Shown in pieces: positions 1-8,455 of a DNA stretch of 24,961 nucleotides. Under the pieces are notes generated by a model. The model ran no database searches. It saw only the letters and a program-made list of their open reading frames with translations, and was not told the DNA's origin. Source of the DNA: Bifiguratus adelaidae (lineage: Eukaryota > Mucoromycota > Endogonomycetes > Endogonales); assembly GCA_002261195.1 (NCBI GenBank), contig MVBO01000184.1, positions 1 through 24,961 on the forward strand. The letters run 5' to 3'. A program made the position numbers and the translations under genes. Each line of letters opens with the position of its first letter. Positions within the stretch are counted from its first letter, which is position 1.

Positions 1-912
1 GCAAGAATATGTTCAAACAATTCTCCACCTAGCCACAGGTTGAGTGCTCAATTGCACAAGACTCACATGAACTTGACTTACCGCTAGCGTACTCCATGAT
101 GATACCAATGTACGTATCAGTCTCCAGGACATCGTACATTTTCACAATATTCGGATGGCGTGCGACCTGGAAACAAGCGATGAGGGCTTGCTCCCTTGAC
201 TAATCGTCGCATATCCACCTACCCGCAAGACAGAAATCTCTCGTTCCACCTTGTTGAGTCGCGCTGTTGAATCGACATTCTCCTTTTTGATCAACTTGAT
301 AGCCACCTGCAGGGAAGGCAAATGGTCAGCCATTGCTCAGGTGAAACCAGCTTTGTTTCAAAAGGGGGGATGAATGGTCCAGTGAGACATTGTTGCCTGC
401 CTTTCCTCTTCCCTTCTCTCTCTCTCTTTCGTTCTTTCTCTCTCCCCTTACGCTTGACCTCCGTCCTCTTTACCCTTCCGTTCCCGTCTCCAGTGGCCTA
501 GACCTACCTCTGCCCCAGTCTCGACATGAACACCGAGCTTCACCTTGCCAAACTCACCCTCTCCTACTGTCTGTAAGAGAAGATAGGGTCCAAACATGGC
601 TTTGCGGGGTACAAGGGAAGCGCCGATGCTTTTACGCTGTGAATAGGACGATACCGTACTTGTCTCCGAGTACTGGCGTGTTCGGGTCGGTAAAGGTGAA
701 GTAGGCTCCGACGGACTGGTTGGACCGGGAGAGTAGCTGTTGCCGCGACCATGAGATGTCGTGGGTGTTCTCGGGGCTTCATACGAGTAATTAGTCGGAG
801 TGGGATTGGGATAAGACAGTGGCCGATGACGGTCATGAGGACTGTCATGCTGTGTTGACGATGGAGCACCAGCAGTGCCATCTGGGTCCAGTGGGTGGAC
901 GGTAGTCAGCAT
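1..912 (-). CDS. Kin4/AMPK-like Ser/Thr protein kinase, N-terminal part (runs off left edge)
   Basis: This is the N-terminal part of a CAMK/AMPK-related kinase, cut by the window edge. Exons read on the minus strand are 912-508, 306-223, 166-82 and 28-1, with GT..AG introns of 201, 56 and 53 nt. Splicing joins GAE to VAIKLIKKENV, then VLR to VARHPNIVKMYDVLE, then EYAS to GGELFEHIL. Visible elements are a Ser/Thr/Pro-rich leader of about 100 residues, the glycine loop GEGEFGKVKLG, the VAIK lysine (about residue 139) and the hinge IIMEYASGGELF. The catalytic loop, DFG and APE lie outside the window. The GEGEFGKVKLG plus EYASGGELF combination resembles fungal Kin4, a spindle-position-type kinase, but another AMPK-related kinase is possible. 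I chose the ATG at 912-910; an in-frame ATG at 1119 would add a proline-rich leader read through a G/C-rich tract. It is divergent from the GH79 gene. Confidence 0.85.
307..507 (-). other. Long first intron of the Kin4-like kinase, with a GA/CT-rich tract
   Basis: The intron starts with GTAGGT after the GAE codons and ends CTGCAG before VAIK. At 201 nt it is about three to four times longer than the other introns here. On the plus strand about 410-450 is a CT-rich microsatellite-like run, which reads GA-rich in the transcript and could hold splicing-regulator sites. That role is only inferred. Confidence 0.7.
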
Positions 913-1424
913 CAGTGCAAGACCGTATAGCTCATCCACAAAGAGATTGACACTTGTGCTACCGCAGCCAGTGACACTCAAACCTGCTTTTTTGCTTCGA
1001 GGGATTGGCGCGCTTAAGAGTTGGGGGGTGGGGGGATGTGGGTGCGTAGGTGTTTGGGGAGTGAGGGAGAGAGTGAGAGGATGCACATGGGTGGAACTAT
1101 GTCGTGGATGCCCTATCATCGCAAGTCCAGGATATGTAGTGTTCCCTTGTCGCTCTTAGGCGTCAATCTCCTGCAATCACATACGCCCACCCTTCAATTA
1201 ACTCTCGCAGGAGAAGAGCCACCCTTGATCATCACCGGTGCACCTACACCCGGGAGACACACACACACTCCCACACAGACCATGATCGCTGAGATCCATG
1301 GACCTTGGTTTGTCTATACTGGGTAAAAAGGCGAAAAGCGGCAAAGTGAGCTTTTGTATGGTTTCCGTTGCCTGGGAACATGTTGAGCCTATAAAACACC
1401 CGAGAGTCGAGAGCATGGTAAAGT
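913..1424. other. Divergent intergenic region (Kin4-like / GH79) with a G-run tract and CA repeat
   Basis: About 510 bp separate the two divergent starts. The plus strand has a striking G-rich stretch at about 1022-1059, with two runs of six G, then GGG and GGGG; it is a candidate G-quadruplex or polypurine promoter element. A short CA repeat lies at about 1258-1272. On the minus strand a CT-rich tract at about 1064-1082 matches the CT-rich start region of the Ran1-like kinase gene. No convincing gene is visible. Confidence 0.6.
1390..1396 (+). promoter_or_regulatory. TATA box upstream of the GH79 gene
   Basis: TATAAAA lies 29 bp upstream of the ATG at 1425, so any leader would be very short. 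An out-of-frame ATG at 1415 opens a six-codon upstream ORF (1415-1435) that overlaps the main start and could dampen translation if transcription starts before it. The TATA motif is seen directly; its use is inferred. Confidence 0.5.
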
Positions 1425-2938
1425 ATGTTGACTAGTGCATGGATATCGGCTCTCTTGGTGGCTGCTGTAAGCGGTGCGACCGCACCTGTGTCCCTCTCGG
1501 TCCCCATCGATCCCAGTCTATTGCTCGGATGGTCTCTTGAATTTGCCGACATTCAAACATTTGTCTCATATAATGCCAGCTTGGTCAATCCCTACTTTGT
1601 GCAATTTGTCAAGAATTTCAAGGATTTGTCGGGGTATTCTCCTGTCTTGCGGGTGGGCGGAACATCCCAGGATGCCTCTACATGGAATCCGGATCCCAAC
1701 TTTAATGAAACCGCTGGTGCTTATGGTCGTGGTTACGCTCAAAATTGTACGATTGGTCCCAAGCCTTTGTATGCCATGGCCGAGATTTCCAAGGCTTTGG
1801 GCACGCCGTGGATCATTGGTCTCAAATTTGGCAACCCCGACAACACGACGACCGCCTTGGATATCTTTGATGCTTCCGTCCATATTCTGGGTGACCACGC
1901 TCATGCCTTTGAATTGGCAATGAACCGGACATTTTTCCAGGCCAACAGTTGCGCAATGCCTCCTCCTACAATGAAAGTGTGTATGTGCACCAATATGGAA
2001 TCTTTGATAGGGCGATTGAACAAGCCAAGACCAAGTATGCTTCCACGCGCCACCGCAAGGTGCTTGAAGCCGGATCGTTTGCAGGTACCCGCTGGAACTA
2101 TTCCAATCTGGTGTCGGATGGCTATTGGCAAGACTATGGCTCCTCCTTCTTGTCCTTTTCACAACATCAATACTTTGGTTCCATCTGTACACCATCTTCA
2201 ACCTCGGGCACCCTTGGTGAATTCATGAACCATACGGTCGTCAAGAGAGCCCTCGATGGCTGGGCACCCACCATCAGGGGAGTACGAAATCTGGGCATCC
2301 AATATCTGGTCGGCGAGACCAACTCGGCCAGTTGCCACGGCTTACCAGGGATATCCGATGTGTTTGGCATCAATGTCTGGGCGGTCGATTACATGCTCAC
2401 CATGGCCAACTACAATGTCACCGGCTTCAATTTTCACAATGGGTACAATTACACCTACAATGCCATTACGGAATCGCCCTTGTACTCGGGTCATTGGGTC
2501 GCCAAGCCCATTTATTATGCGTTCATGCTGACGGCTGAAGCGATTGGAGGCGCGGGTGATGCGTCCTTGACCGTATCCCCCTTGACATCGAACCACGCCA
2601 ATCTGACAGGATACGCCATCAATGCTGACGGGAAGCCCTCTAAATTGGTCCTCTTGAACCATTTCTTGTACAATGCGTCGGATACGAGCGTGTCCAGGGC
2701 GTCTCAGACCTTGACGGCTAGTGACAAGGTGCCTTTCAAGTGGGTAGTAAGCGTCAAGTGGCTCGAATCAGCCACGGACGCGTTTGAGAAACACGACATC
2801 TCGTTTGGTGGACAAACATTGAATGATTCACCGGATGGTCGTGTATTGGGTACGCCCAAGGTGCAGAGGGTCAAGGTCTCTCGTGGAGAGTTTTCGTTGG
2901 TGATACCACCCACGTCGATTGCCTTGGTGACCTTGTAA
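1425..2938 (+). pseudogene. Secreted GH79 glycosidase (beta-glucuronidase/heparanase-like), one-base frameshift
   Basis: The product is a family 79 glycoside hydrolase, expected to remove glucuronic acid from extracellular glycans. It begins with a signal peptide (MLTSAWISALLVAAVSG) and has many N-glycosylation sequons. Frame 0 runs from 1425 to about 1916 (ending AHAFEL); the homologous reading then continues in frame +2 from about 1919 (NEPDIFPGQQLRNAS) to the stop at 2936-2938. One G appears missing from the GG at 1916-1917, exactly before the Asn-Glu-Pro holding the acid/base glutamate. The nucleophile motif is intact (YLVGETNSASCHG), as is the C-terminal beta domain (GYAINADGKPSKLVLLNHF). 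With the base accounted for the length is about 504 residues, normal for GH79. No intron is needed. The rest of the gene is undamaged, so a sequencing error or a very recent mutation are both possible. Confidence 0.88.
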
Positions 2939-3167
2939 ATGTCGCATGTACGGAGACAAGCATGGATGCCAAGACGGACATGACATGTTAATGTATGATG
3001 TGAAGACAAATAGATATCTATCTGGACATGAAGCATATAAAGTCCCCGAGTCTTTCCGAACTTTGGGTATATTCAGCACAATTATATACAACAACAGTCA
3101 AGATTGACTCTCTTCTCTAGGGTTGAAACGGCATCAATAAACAAATCTGGATGATGGGGGGTAGCCA

Positions 3168-4514
3168 TTAGACACAGACGCCAGCGACGGTGTTGGGAAT
3201 GGCAAGAGGAGCACACATGCTTGGTTCAGCATCTGGCGTGTGAGGAACAGAGGCGTTCGCAAGCGCAAGGATAAGCGCAGCTTCCGCGTTGCGATCTTGT
3301 GCCTTGGTCTCGGGTTCTGGCTCGTCCATCTCTTGTTGTGACATGTCGGAGTCACCAGTGACCTTGAGTTTATCCAGGGCAGCACTCTCGAGGTAGTCCA
3401 CCTCATCATCCGGCCAATAGGAACTGGAGGAGGACAGAGACCGAGTGTCGAGGTAGAAGGGGTCACGGTCGCTACAGTCGCTGCTTGAATCCGATTGCTT
3501 GCGGTAATGATGGCGTGATGTATGAGAAAAGGCAACTTGGGGATGGTGATAGTACTCTTCATCTTCTGCAGGGTTGGCGTAAAAGTAACGACAATCCTGA
3601 ATCAGACTGTGTAGTTCTTGCCAATCGATGCGTTTTTGAGGGTCCAGGCAAAAGATGCAGCTAAGAATGTCGCATAGCTCGCGAGAGATTGGAAGGATTT
3701 GACGGAGGAAACGTGGGTCTTTGCAGAAGGCTGCAAAGGTCTCGTCGGAGGGATGAGCTTGCTTCCAAGGATTACGGCCAGTAGTGAGGTTGATGAGGAT
3801 GATCCCCAATGACCAAATGTCATTGGCTTGAGTAGAATAGGCATGCGAGGATGAGGAGCGAACGGAGGTCTTGGAAGTCGGGTACGCAGGGCCTTGACAT
3901 TCGGGTGAAAAGTAAAAGGTCGAACCACAACCATAGTCTCGACTCTTGCGCTCAGAGGTGGCCAGTCCAAAGTCAGCTAGCTTCAGACTTCGTCCTCCAT
4001 TGGTCACCAGAATGTTTTCTGGTTTCAAGTCACGGTGATAAACACCGTGCACATGGCAGTAGCCGACTGCTTCGACGATTTGAAGGAAGGCACGACGGAT
4101 AGCTTCGTCGCAACCCACATAGGCGCCAAGTTCGGTGATGTGATAGAACAAATCACCATCAGGTGCATATTCTAGCACGCACCAAAAGCAGTCGGATGTT
4201 TCAAGGATCTGATGAAGTGTGAGAATGTTGGGGTGTGATGAGACGAGCGAGTGAAGTCGCAGTTCACGAAGTTGAAAAGTGCGATGTCGAATATCATGAG
4301 GATGTCGCTTGGGCAAGCATTTCACGGCATATTGTTGTCGTGTAGGTAAATCCAAGGCAAGATAGACAGCTCCGTAAGCCCCTACGCCTAACAGGTCAAT
4401 TAATTCAAGGCGAGAATTGAGAAGGGATCCTATGCGTGCTTGTGGGTCAAAGGCTGGTGCAGCATGATTGTGATTCATGGGCATGTTGCGTGTGTGAGAG
4501 AGAGTGAGAGGCAC
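3168..4514 (-). CDS. Ran1/Pat1-like (Sks1/Vhs1/Ksp1 group) Ser/Thr protein kinase
   Basis: This is a complete intronless kinase of 448 residues. The kinase domain spans about residues 33-310: glycine loop LLGVGAYGAVY, ATP-anchoring Lys65 in YAVKCLPK, catalytic loop YHRDLKPENIL (Asp162), DFGLAT at 181, and SPE in place of APE at 203-205. The GAYGAVYLA loop, the GCGSTFYFSPEC activation segment and the LGIILINLTTGRNPW region are typical of the fungal Ran1/Pat1, Ksp1, Sks1 and Vhs1 group, which couples nutrient state to growth or meiosis. The C-terminal third is Ser/Asp/Glu-rich and probably disordered. The first ATG lies in a CT-rich tract that resembles a 5' leader, so Met11 (about 4484) is an alternative start. 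Its 3' end converges with the GH79 gene about 230 bp away. Confidence 0.9.
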   Translation of the reverse strand: MPLTLSHTRNMPMNHNHAAPAFDPQARIGSLLNSRLELIDLLGVGAYGAVYLALDLPTRQQYAVKCLPKRHPHDIRHRTFQLRELRLHSLVSSHPNILTLHQILETSDCFWCVLEYAPDGDLFYHITELGAYVGCDEAIRRAFLQIVEAVGYCHVHGVYHRDLKPENILVTNGGRSLKLADFGLATSERKSRDYGCGSTFYFSPECQGPAYPTSKTSVRSSSSHAYSTQANDIWSLGIILINLTTGRNPWKQAHPSDETFAAFCKDPRFLRQILPISRELCDILSCIFCLDPQKRIDWQELHSLIQDCRYFYANPAEDEEYYHHPQVAFSHTSRHHYRKQSDSSSDCSDRDPFYLDTRSLSSSSSYWPDDEVDYLESAALDKLKVTGDSDMSQQEMDEPEPETKAQDRNAEAALILALANASVPHTPDAEPSMCAPLAIPNTVAGVCV

Positions 4515-4964
4515 AAAGAGGATAGCGTTGTATCGTTCAAGTCTCGGATAGACTGACAGGGGAAGAGCGGACTTTGAACGTTGACGTCAGTGCTTTGGAG
4601 TAAACGACACTGTTGGAACAAGTGACTTCAAGCAATGATGGAGGGAAAGCCAAAAGACGGAAGTGAAGAGATGTGGATGTAAAGGGCCTAACGATGGACT
4701 GCATAGGTTGTTTGGATGATGCCTTTAAAAAGGCCCATTGGCATTGGTTGAAGCTCTACCCAACAAGTCGGTAAGATGAAAAAGCAAAAGGAAAAAAAAT
4801 TGGCGTTTCACATCGTGCATGCGAACCAATGCAAGGATAGGAAAGGGTTCCCGTTGTGTGTGTATCATGACGTTGTGAATGGATTGACAGTTATGCTTTG
4901 TCTTGTCATAATCCTTAACTACCGTTTTGCCATGGCGTGATGCATCGCATCAACGCATATGCCT
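4515..4964. other. Upstream region of the Ran1-like kinase
   Basis: This stretch is non-coding by inspection. On the minus strand it carries two closely spaced CCAAT boxes and a TTTAAA element about 205 bp upstream of the kinase start. A purine-rich run (about 4777-4800) follows. No other gene is visible. Confidence 0.5.
4737..4747 (-). promoter_or_regulatory. Paired CCAAT boxes with a nearby TTTAAA element
   Basis: ATTGG occurs at 4737-4741 and 4743-4747 on the plus strand, giving two CCAAT boxes 6 bp apart on the minus strand, just upstream of TTTTTAAAGG (about 4722-4731). This is the orientation of the kinase gene. Binding of a Hap/NF-Y complex is inferred from the motif only. Confidence 0.4.
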
Positions 4965-5484
4965 TCAACATGGCTGAGGATTAGACCTTCTAGAGCACGC
5001 ATAACTCGCGTACAACCCGTAGAACGGGCAGTGACAAAATAAGCCCTGTTCCAGCCATTGGGGTGGAATGGAAGTCGAACCTAGAATTCGGGGTTGTGGA
5101 ACGCGACCATGTTCCTCGGAGCGGCGTGTGAGAATACCAGTAGGATTGACATCACCAGAAGGGTGCCATCCATTTTGATTGGTGGCCAAAAACGGTGCAG
5201 TTCGCGGGGCTGGACCATTTCAGGTTGTGTACACAAAGAACCAATAAGCCCTGTCTCAACAAGGGATAAGGTACCCACGCCTCACCCCACATCTTGTGGG
5301 ACTCGTTGTCCACATGGAAGGTCGCCACAGACTTGGTCGGCGGCAAGTGATGCAATAGGGGGTTGGCGATAAATGCTTTGGGTATCATGCGAGGATTTCC
5401 CATGCTATCGGCGACATGGACTCTACCTTCTTGGGTAAAACGCACGTTGTTTGGTGTCAAGTAGTCTACTTGCCGATCGCGCAT
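4965..5484 (-). pseudogene. Decayed coding remnant of unrecognised family
   Basis: Several stretches on the minus strand look protein-like but lie in different frames. From 5484 to about 5270 one frame reads a plausible protein (VDYLTPNNVRFTQEGRVHV, then KSVATFHVDNESHKMWGEAW). It then degenerates, while overlapping frames give GWHPSGDVNPTGILTRR and VETGLIGSLCTQPEMVQ. No GT..AG introns of normal size join them. The simplest reading is a gene broken by small indels that has lost its 5' end. The sequence CAGGGCTTATT or a near copy occurs twice (about 5245 and 5040), which may mark where frames slipped. I do not recognise the family. It lies about 170 bp downstream of the Apd1-like gene, on the same strand. 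Confidence 0.35.
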
Positions 5485-5653
5485 AGTTATTGGATGCGTA
5501 TGAGTGTTACTTTAACGATCGCATTTTAGTCCCAAATCTTGTTCGTTAGCGCATAACTGCAATTACCAGAAATGGCGCGGGTCCTTGATTTGCCACGACA
5601 ACGCAAAGGAGCATGTAGTCACTCAATATCTATTGGCTACCATTCTGTACCAG

Positions 5654-6757
5654 TCAGAACAAATCTCTAGGTTTATGGGAGACGGCTCCGTTGTCAAAAC
5701 TGCCTGCCATGCTACCGCGGAAAAGGTCCATGATGACCTTATCACCGCAAACACTTTGCTCCACAATCATATCGCAATGGCATGGCTTGACTCTACCATA
5801 CCACACACCTCGTTTGCCTTCATGAGAGTAAATGATGGTATTGCCAGCGTACTTGTGACCTCCAAGGTGGCTCACCATTTCCACGGCCACGCCATCATCT
5901 CCTTCAGGGACATCTCGATGCCTTAGAGAGCGTTCGAATCCATCGCGAAGGAGTGGTGCTGCAACGCCACACCGTTTGTCGCGACGTTTGTGTGAGCAGA
6001 TCAGGATCACGCTTCGAAAGGGTATTGGTTGTGTTGTAAACGTGGTGCTGGGCTTCTTCACAGATGCTAGATAGGCATCATAGAATTCTTTTGCATTAGA
6101 AGGATGCACATTGGGTATGACAATGTTGTCTGGGTAGAGATAGACGTCACTCGCATCTTGGACGGTCGTATACCGATTTTCGAATGAAGAGTTGGTGATG
6201 ACAATTCGAGCCCCTTTTGGAGATTTAGGAGCCGATGGCGCATTAGATCCGGTGTCGATAGCGACTTCTGGAGCTGGAGACGTCGGCCCATCGCTCAATG
6301 GGGTTTCGGCTCCAGATTCTGTCGGTGTCGCAGTTCCAGACGATGCCGAACCCTCTTCGGCAAGGAGTCTTGTCGCAAGCACCTCTTCAAACTTTGTATT
6401 CTTGCCATCTTTTGGTTGCTTTTCTTGGTTGTTAGAAGCATTGTCAACCACTTCCGACAAGGCCGCAGCCAAAGTGCCGCTGGCTTCTTCAATCCGCTCT
6501 GCCCAATCAACGCTGCCAGTTGCAATGATGACATGGCGTCCATAGGGTTTCATGGTGCCCAAGAGTTCATCCTCGGTATTGATATTGAAGTTCCTTGGAT
6601 ACTGACGATGCTGCTGGCATGGTGATGCGCAAGCATCGCAGTCCTCGGAGGTTATCTGCAACGATGACGGCGGCGTTGGAACGCTTGGCCTGCTGGGGGA
6701 AAGCTTGGCCGATAATGTGGACGTAATGGTCGACGTTATCTTTGAAAACAGAGACAT
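5654..6757 (-). CDS. APD1: Apd1/Aim32-family thioredoxin-like [2Fe-2S] ferredoxin (sucrase/ferredoxin-like domain)
   Basis: This is an intronless gene of 367 residues. The N-terminal part has the family's cysteine motif CDACASPC (residues 40-47) and the block MKPYGRHVIIATGSVDW. A low-complexity Ser/Thr/Pro/Glu insert of about 70 residues follows (about 105-180). The C-terminal thioredoxin-like ferredoxin domain carries CSHKRRDKRCG (Cys254, Cys263) and HLGGHKYAG (His297, His301), the Cys2-His2 ligand set known for Apd1-type iron-sulfur clusters, then GVWYGRVKP. Yeast Apd1 is linked to oxidative and salt stress and actin patches; Aim32 is the mitochondrial paralogue, and the two cannot be separated here. 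I chose the ATG at 6757-6755 (MSLFSKITSTITSTL) because residues from the upstream in-frame ATG at 6832 are not family-like. It lies downstream of the HAD gene on the same strand. Confidence 0.9.
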   Translation of the reverse strand: MSLFSKITSTITSTLSAKLSPSRPSVPTPPSSLQITSEDCDACASPCQQHRQYPRNFNINTEDELLGTMKPYGRHVIIATGSVDWAERIEEASGTLAAALSEVVDNASNNQEKQPKDGKNTKFEEVLATRLLAEEGSASSGTATPTESGAETPLSDGPTSPAPEVAIDTGSNAPSAPKSPKGARIVITNSSFENRYTTVQDASDVYLYPDNIVIPNVHPSNAKEFYDAYLASVKKPSTTFTTQPIPFRSVILICSHKRRDKRCGVAAPLLRDGFERSLRHRDVPEGDDGVAVEMVSHLGGHKYAGNTIIYSHEGKRGVWYGRVKPCHCDMIVEQSVCGDKVIMDLFRGSMAGSFDNGAVSHKPRDLF

Positions 6758-7153
6758 GGCCGGCAGAAGTGCGTCTTGTTGGAATAACAGCCAACAGTAC
6801 AGGGACAAGTGGCCAACGTGAGCCAAAGGCAAATTTCAAGACATACGCAGCACACAAACGATTTGTCTGTAATTGGCAAATGGTCTTGGCACATGGTGCT
6901 TGCTTGGCCGACGATGGCATTGCGGCTTGCGCAAGGATAAATGCGCACTGTCTGAGGCTCTCTATCTTGCCTTTAGGGCACAATGAGTTTGAATGCGTAT
7001 GGCAAATGGTCAATTGTGTGTAGTTATAATACAGTTGCTAGATGCTATGAGAGAGATACTGGGTCTATGACTCGTTTGCAACCATGAACAACGCAAACGG
7101 GAAACTATTCGACAACGGAGGAGATGGTATATGAGTAGTAACTACGGTGAATG
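6758..7153. other. Intergenic region upstream of the Apd1-like gene, with a 12-bp direct repeat
   Basis: About 400 bp lie between the start of the Apd1-like gene and the stop of the HAD gene. The 12-mer TGGCAAATGGTC occurs at 6874-6885 and again at 7000-7011, so it is a candidate regulator site for the Apd1-like gene. The open frames here are weak and not protein-like. Confidence 0.45.
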
Positions 7154-8455
7154 TCACGCATAGACCATACCCTCTTCCCCGCGTCCCTTTGACTGTTGGG
7201 AGTTGTGTGATGTGCCTAAGCCGCCAGTTTTCATGGAATATTGACCGTCACCGGTGCTGGGGCGACGTCTACCACCAGCAGCCGAGGCGTTTGTCGGCGT
7301 CGTGAGAGCGTTGTCGTCGGATGGGTTGTAGTGTGCCATCAGCAGACTCGACAAACGCGATGACGAGACGATAATGTCATCCTCCTCGTCTTCCTCGGTT
7401 TCCGCGTCCGAGTACTGTTCGTCTCCAGGGATTTCACCTCTATCGGGTGACAGAGTCGACTTGCCGTAGAGATTGCTTTCGTTATCGTTGTCCTCGTCTT
7501 CATCCATGACTTCGTCAAGCATGTCGCTGGCGCTGACGCTAAACTCGTAACTGAAACTCCGGACTCTAATGTTCTCTAGGGCTGAATCTTCTTCCATGTC
7601 ACTCATGTCCATGTCTTCTGTGTCATCTAGATCGAGGTCGATGTCGCTTTCGTTGTCCACATCCTCATCCTCTTCATCATCTTCGCCAGGGATATAAACA
7701 TTGCGTAGCGGACTGGGCGGTCGAGGAAACAAGGCGAGGATCTGCCACCAAGACGTCACCCTTGACACATTGGAAGGAAGGTCCGTCGCGTCAGATGTCT
7801 TTGTCTTGTTCCAACGATATTGCCCGTCCTTGTCGAAGAGCAGGATTTGAAGACCATTGGGTAACTGGTGTTGTAATGGTGCGCATTCTTGCACTTGCGC
7901 CAGGGAATCGTCAATTAATACATCCGCATTGATCTCGCATAGTATGGTGGCTTTGGATTTGGAATTGTAGGTGATTCGTTCTGCAATGGTAAGGTTGCGA
8001 TTACAAAAGTATATTGATTCAAAAATTCCTGGGCATGTGACTTTTAGCCTTTTGCTCGCACATCCCACTACCTCTGAGTCTTGACACTCACCTGGAAAAT
8101 GCTTATCCACAAACTTTTTCGTAACCTCCGCAATAAACTGTTGACGCTCTGTGATGATGACCATGTGAAACTTGCGCTTCTTGAGTGCCTTGAGGGTCTC
8201 GAGAGCACCATCGCAAATTGGCTCGATCCGGTTGAAGTATTCGCTCTTGTAGAACTCGCGAATCTTTTGCTGGGCCTCTTCAGCGCTATCTTCCCATACT
8301 TCATGACAGTCTAGGGTATCATAGTCCGAGATGGTGTAGTTAGTACCGTATCTGTCATTGTGAAAGGCGACAAGCGCAGGTAGTGCGGCAGCGAGAGTTT
8401 CGTCGAGATCGCAGGCAATGACCTTCCGCGTGTTGTTTCGCATGCTGTATGCCAT
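7154..8455 (-). CDS. HAD-superfamily 5'(3')-deoxyribonucleotidase-like protein with acidic C-terminal tail
   Basis: This is a HAD-fold phosphatase-like protein of the NT5C-related group found in fungi. There are two exons, 8455-8092 and 8028-7154. The 63-nt intron (GTGAGT..CCCAG) is in frame and stop-free, and its removal joins DKHFPG to IFESIYF as family logic requires. This gives 412 residues. HAD motif I is ACDLDETLAA (Asp16 nucleophile, Asp18), motif II MVIITERQ, and motif IV region NADVLIDDSL; an aromatic region WNKTK follows. From about residue 235 the protein becomes a long Asp/Glu/Ser-rich tail with patches such as EDDEEDEDVDNESD, then a basic Gly/Arg segment near the end. The tail is unusual for a small nucleotidase and suggests a protein-interaction or regulatory role. 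Substrate cannot be fixed from sequence. Confidence 0.85.
   Translation of the reverse strand: MAYSMRNNTRKVIACDLDETLAAALPALVAFHNDRYGTNYTISDYDTLDCHEVWEDSAEEAQQKIREFYKSEYFNRIEPICDGALETLKALKKRKFHMVIITERQQFIAEVTKKFVDKHFPGECQDSEVVGCASKRLKVTCPGIFESIYFCNRNLTIAERITYNSKSKATILCEINADVLIDDSLAQVQECAPLQHQLPNGLQILLFDKDGQYRWNKTKTSDATDLPSNVSRVTSWWQILALFPRPPSPLRNVYIPGEDDEEDEDVDNESDIDLDLDDTEDMDMSDMEEDSALENIRVRSFSYEFSVSASDMLDEVMDEDEDNDNESNLYGKSTLSPDRGEIPGDEQYSDAETEEDEEDDIIVSSSRLSSLLMAHYNPSDDNALTTPTNASAAGGRRRPSTGDGQYSMKTGGLGTSHNSQQSKGRGEEGMVYA
8029..8091 (-). other. 63-nt in-frame, stop-free intron in the HAD gene
   Basis: GTGAGT donor, CCCAG acceptor, length divisible by three and no stop codon. If retained it would add 21 residues (beginning ECQDSEVV) without breaking the frame. 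Family alignment from memory (HFPG followed by IF-S-YF) favours removal. Confidence 0.7.

Noticed and set aside
1566-2201. Minus-strand open frame of 211 codons opposite the GH79 gene
   Set aside because: It is antisense to recognisable GH79 sequence and has no domain signal; a shadow frame.
1425-2938. Reading the GH79 region as two separate genes (1425-2228 and 1949-2938)
   Set aside because: The two frames are the two halves of one family domain, joined at the Asn-Glu-Pro motif; neither half is a complete enzyme.
5925-5950. TTCGAA-containing string that recalls a tRNA T-arm
   Set aside because: It lies inside the Apd1-like coding region (DGFERSLRH) and no cloverleaf can be drawn around it.
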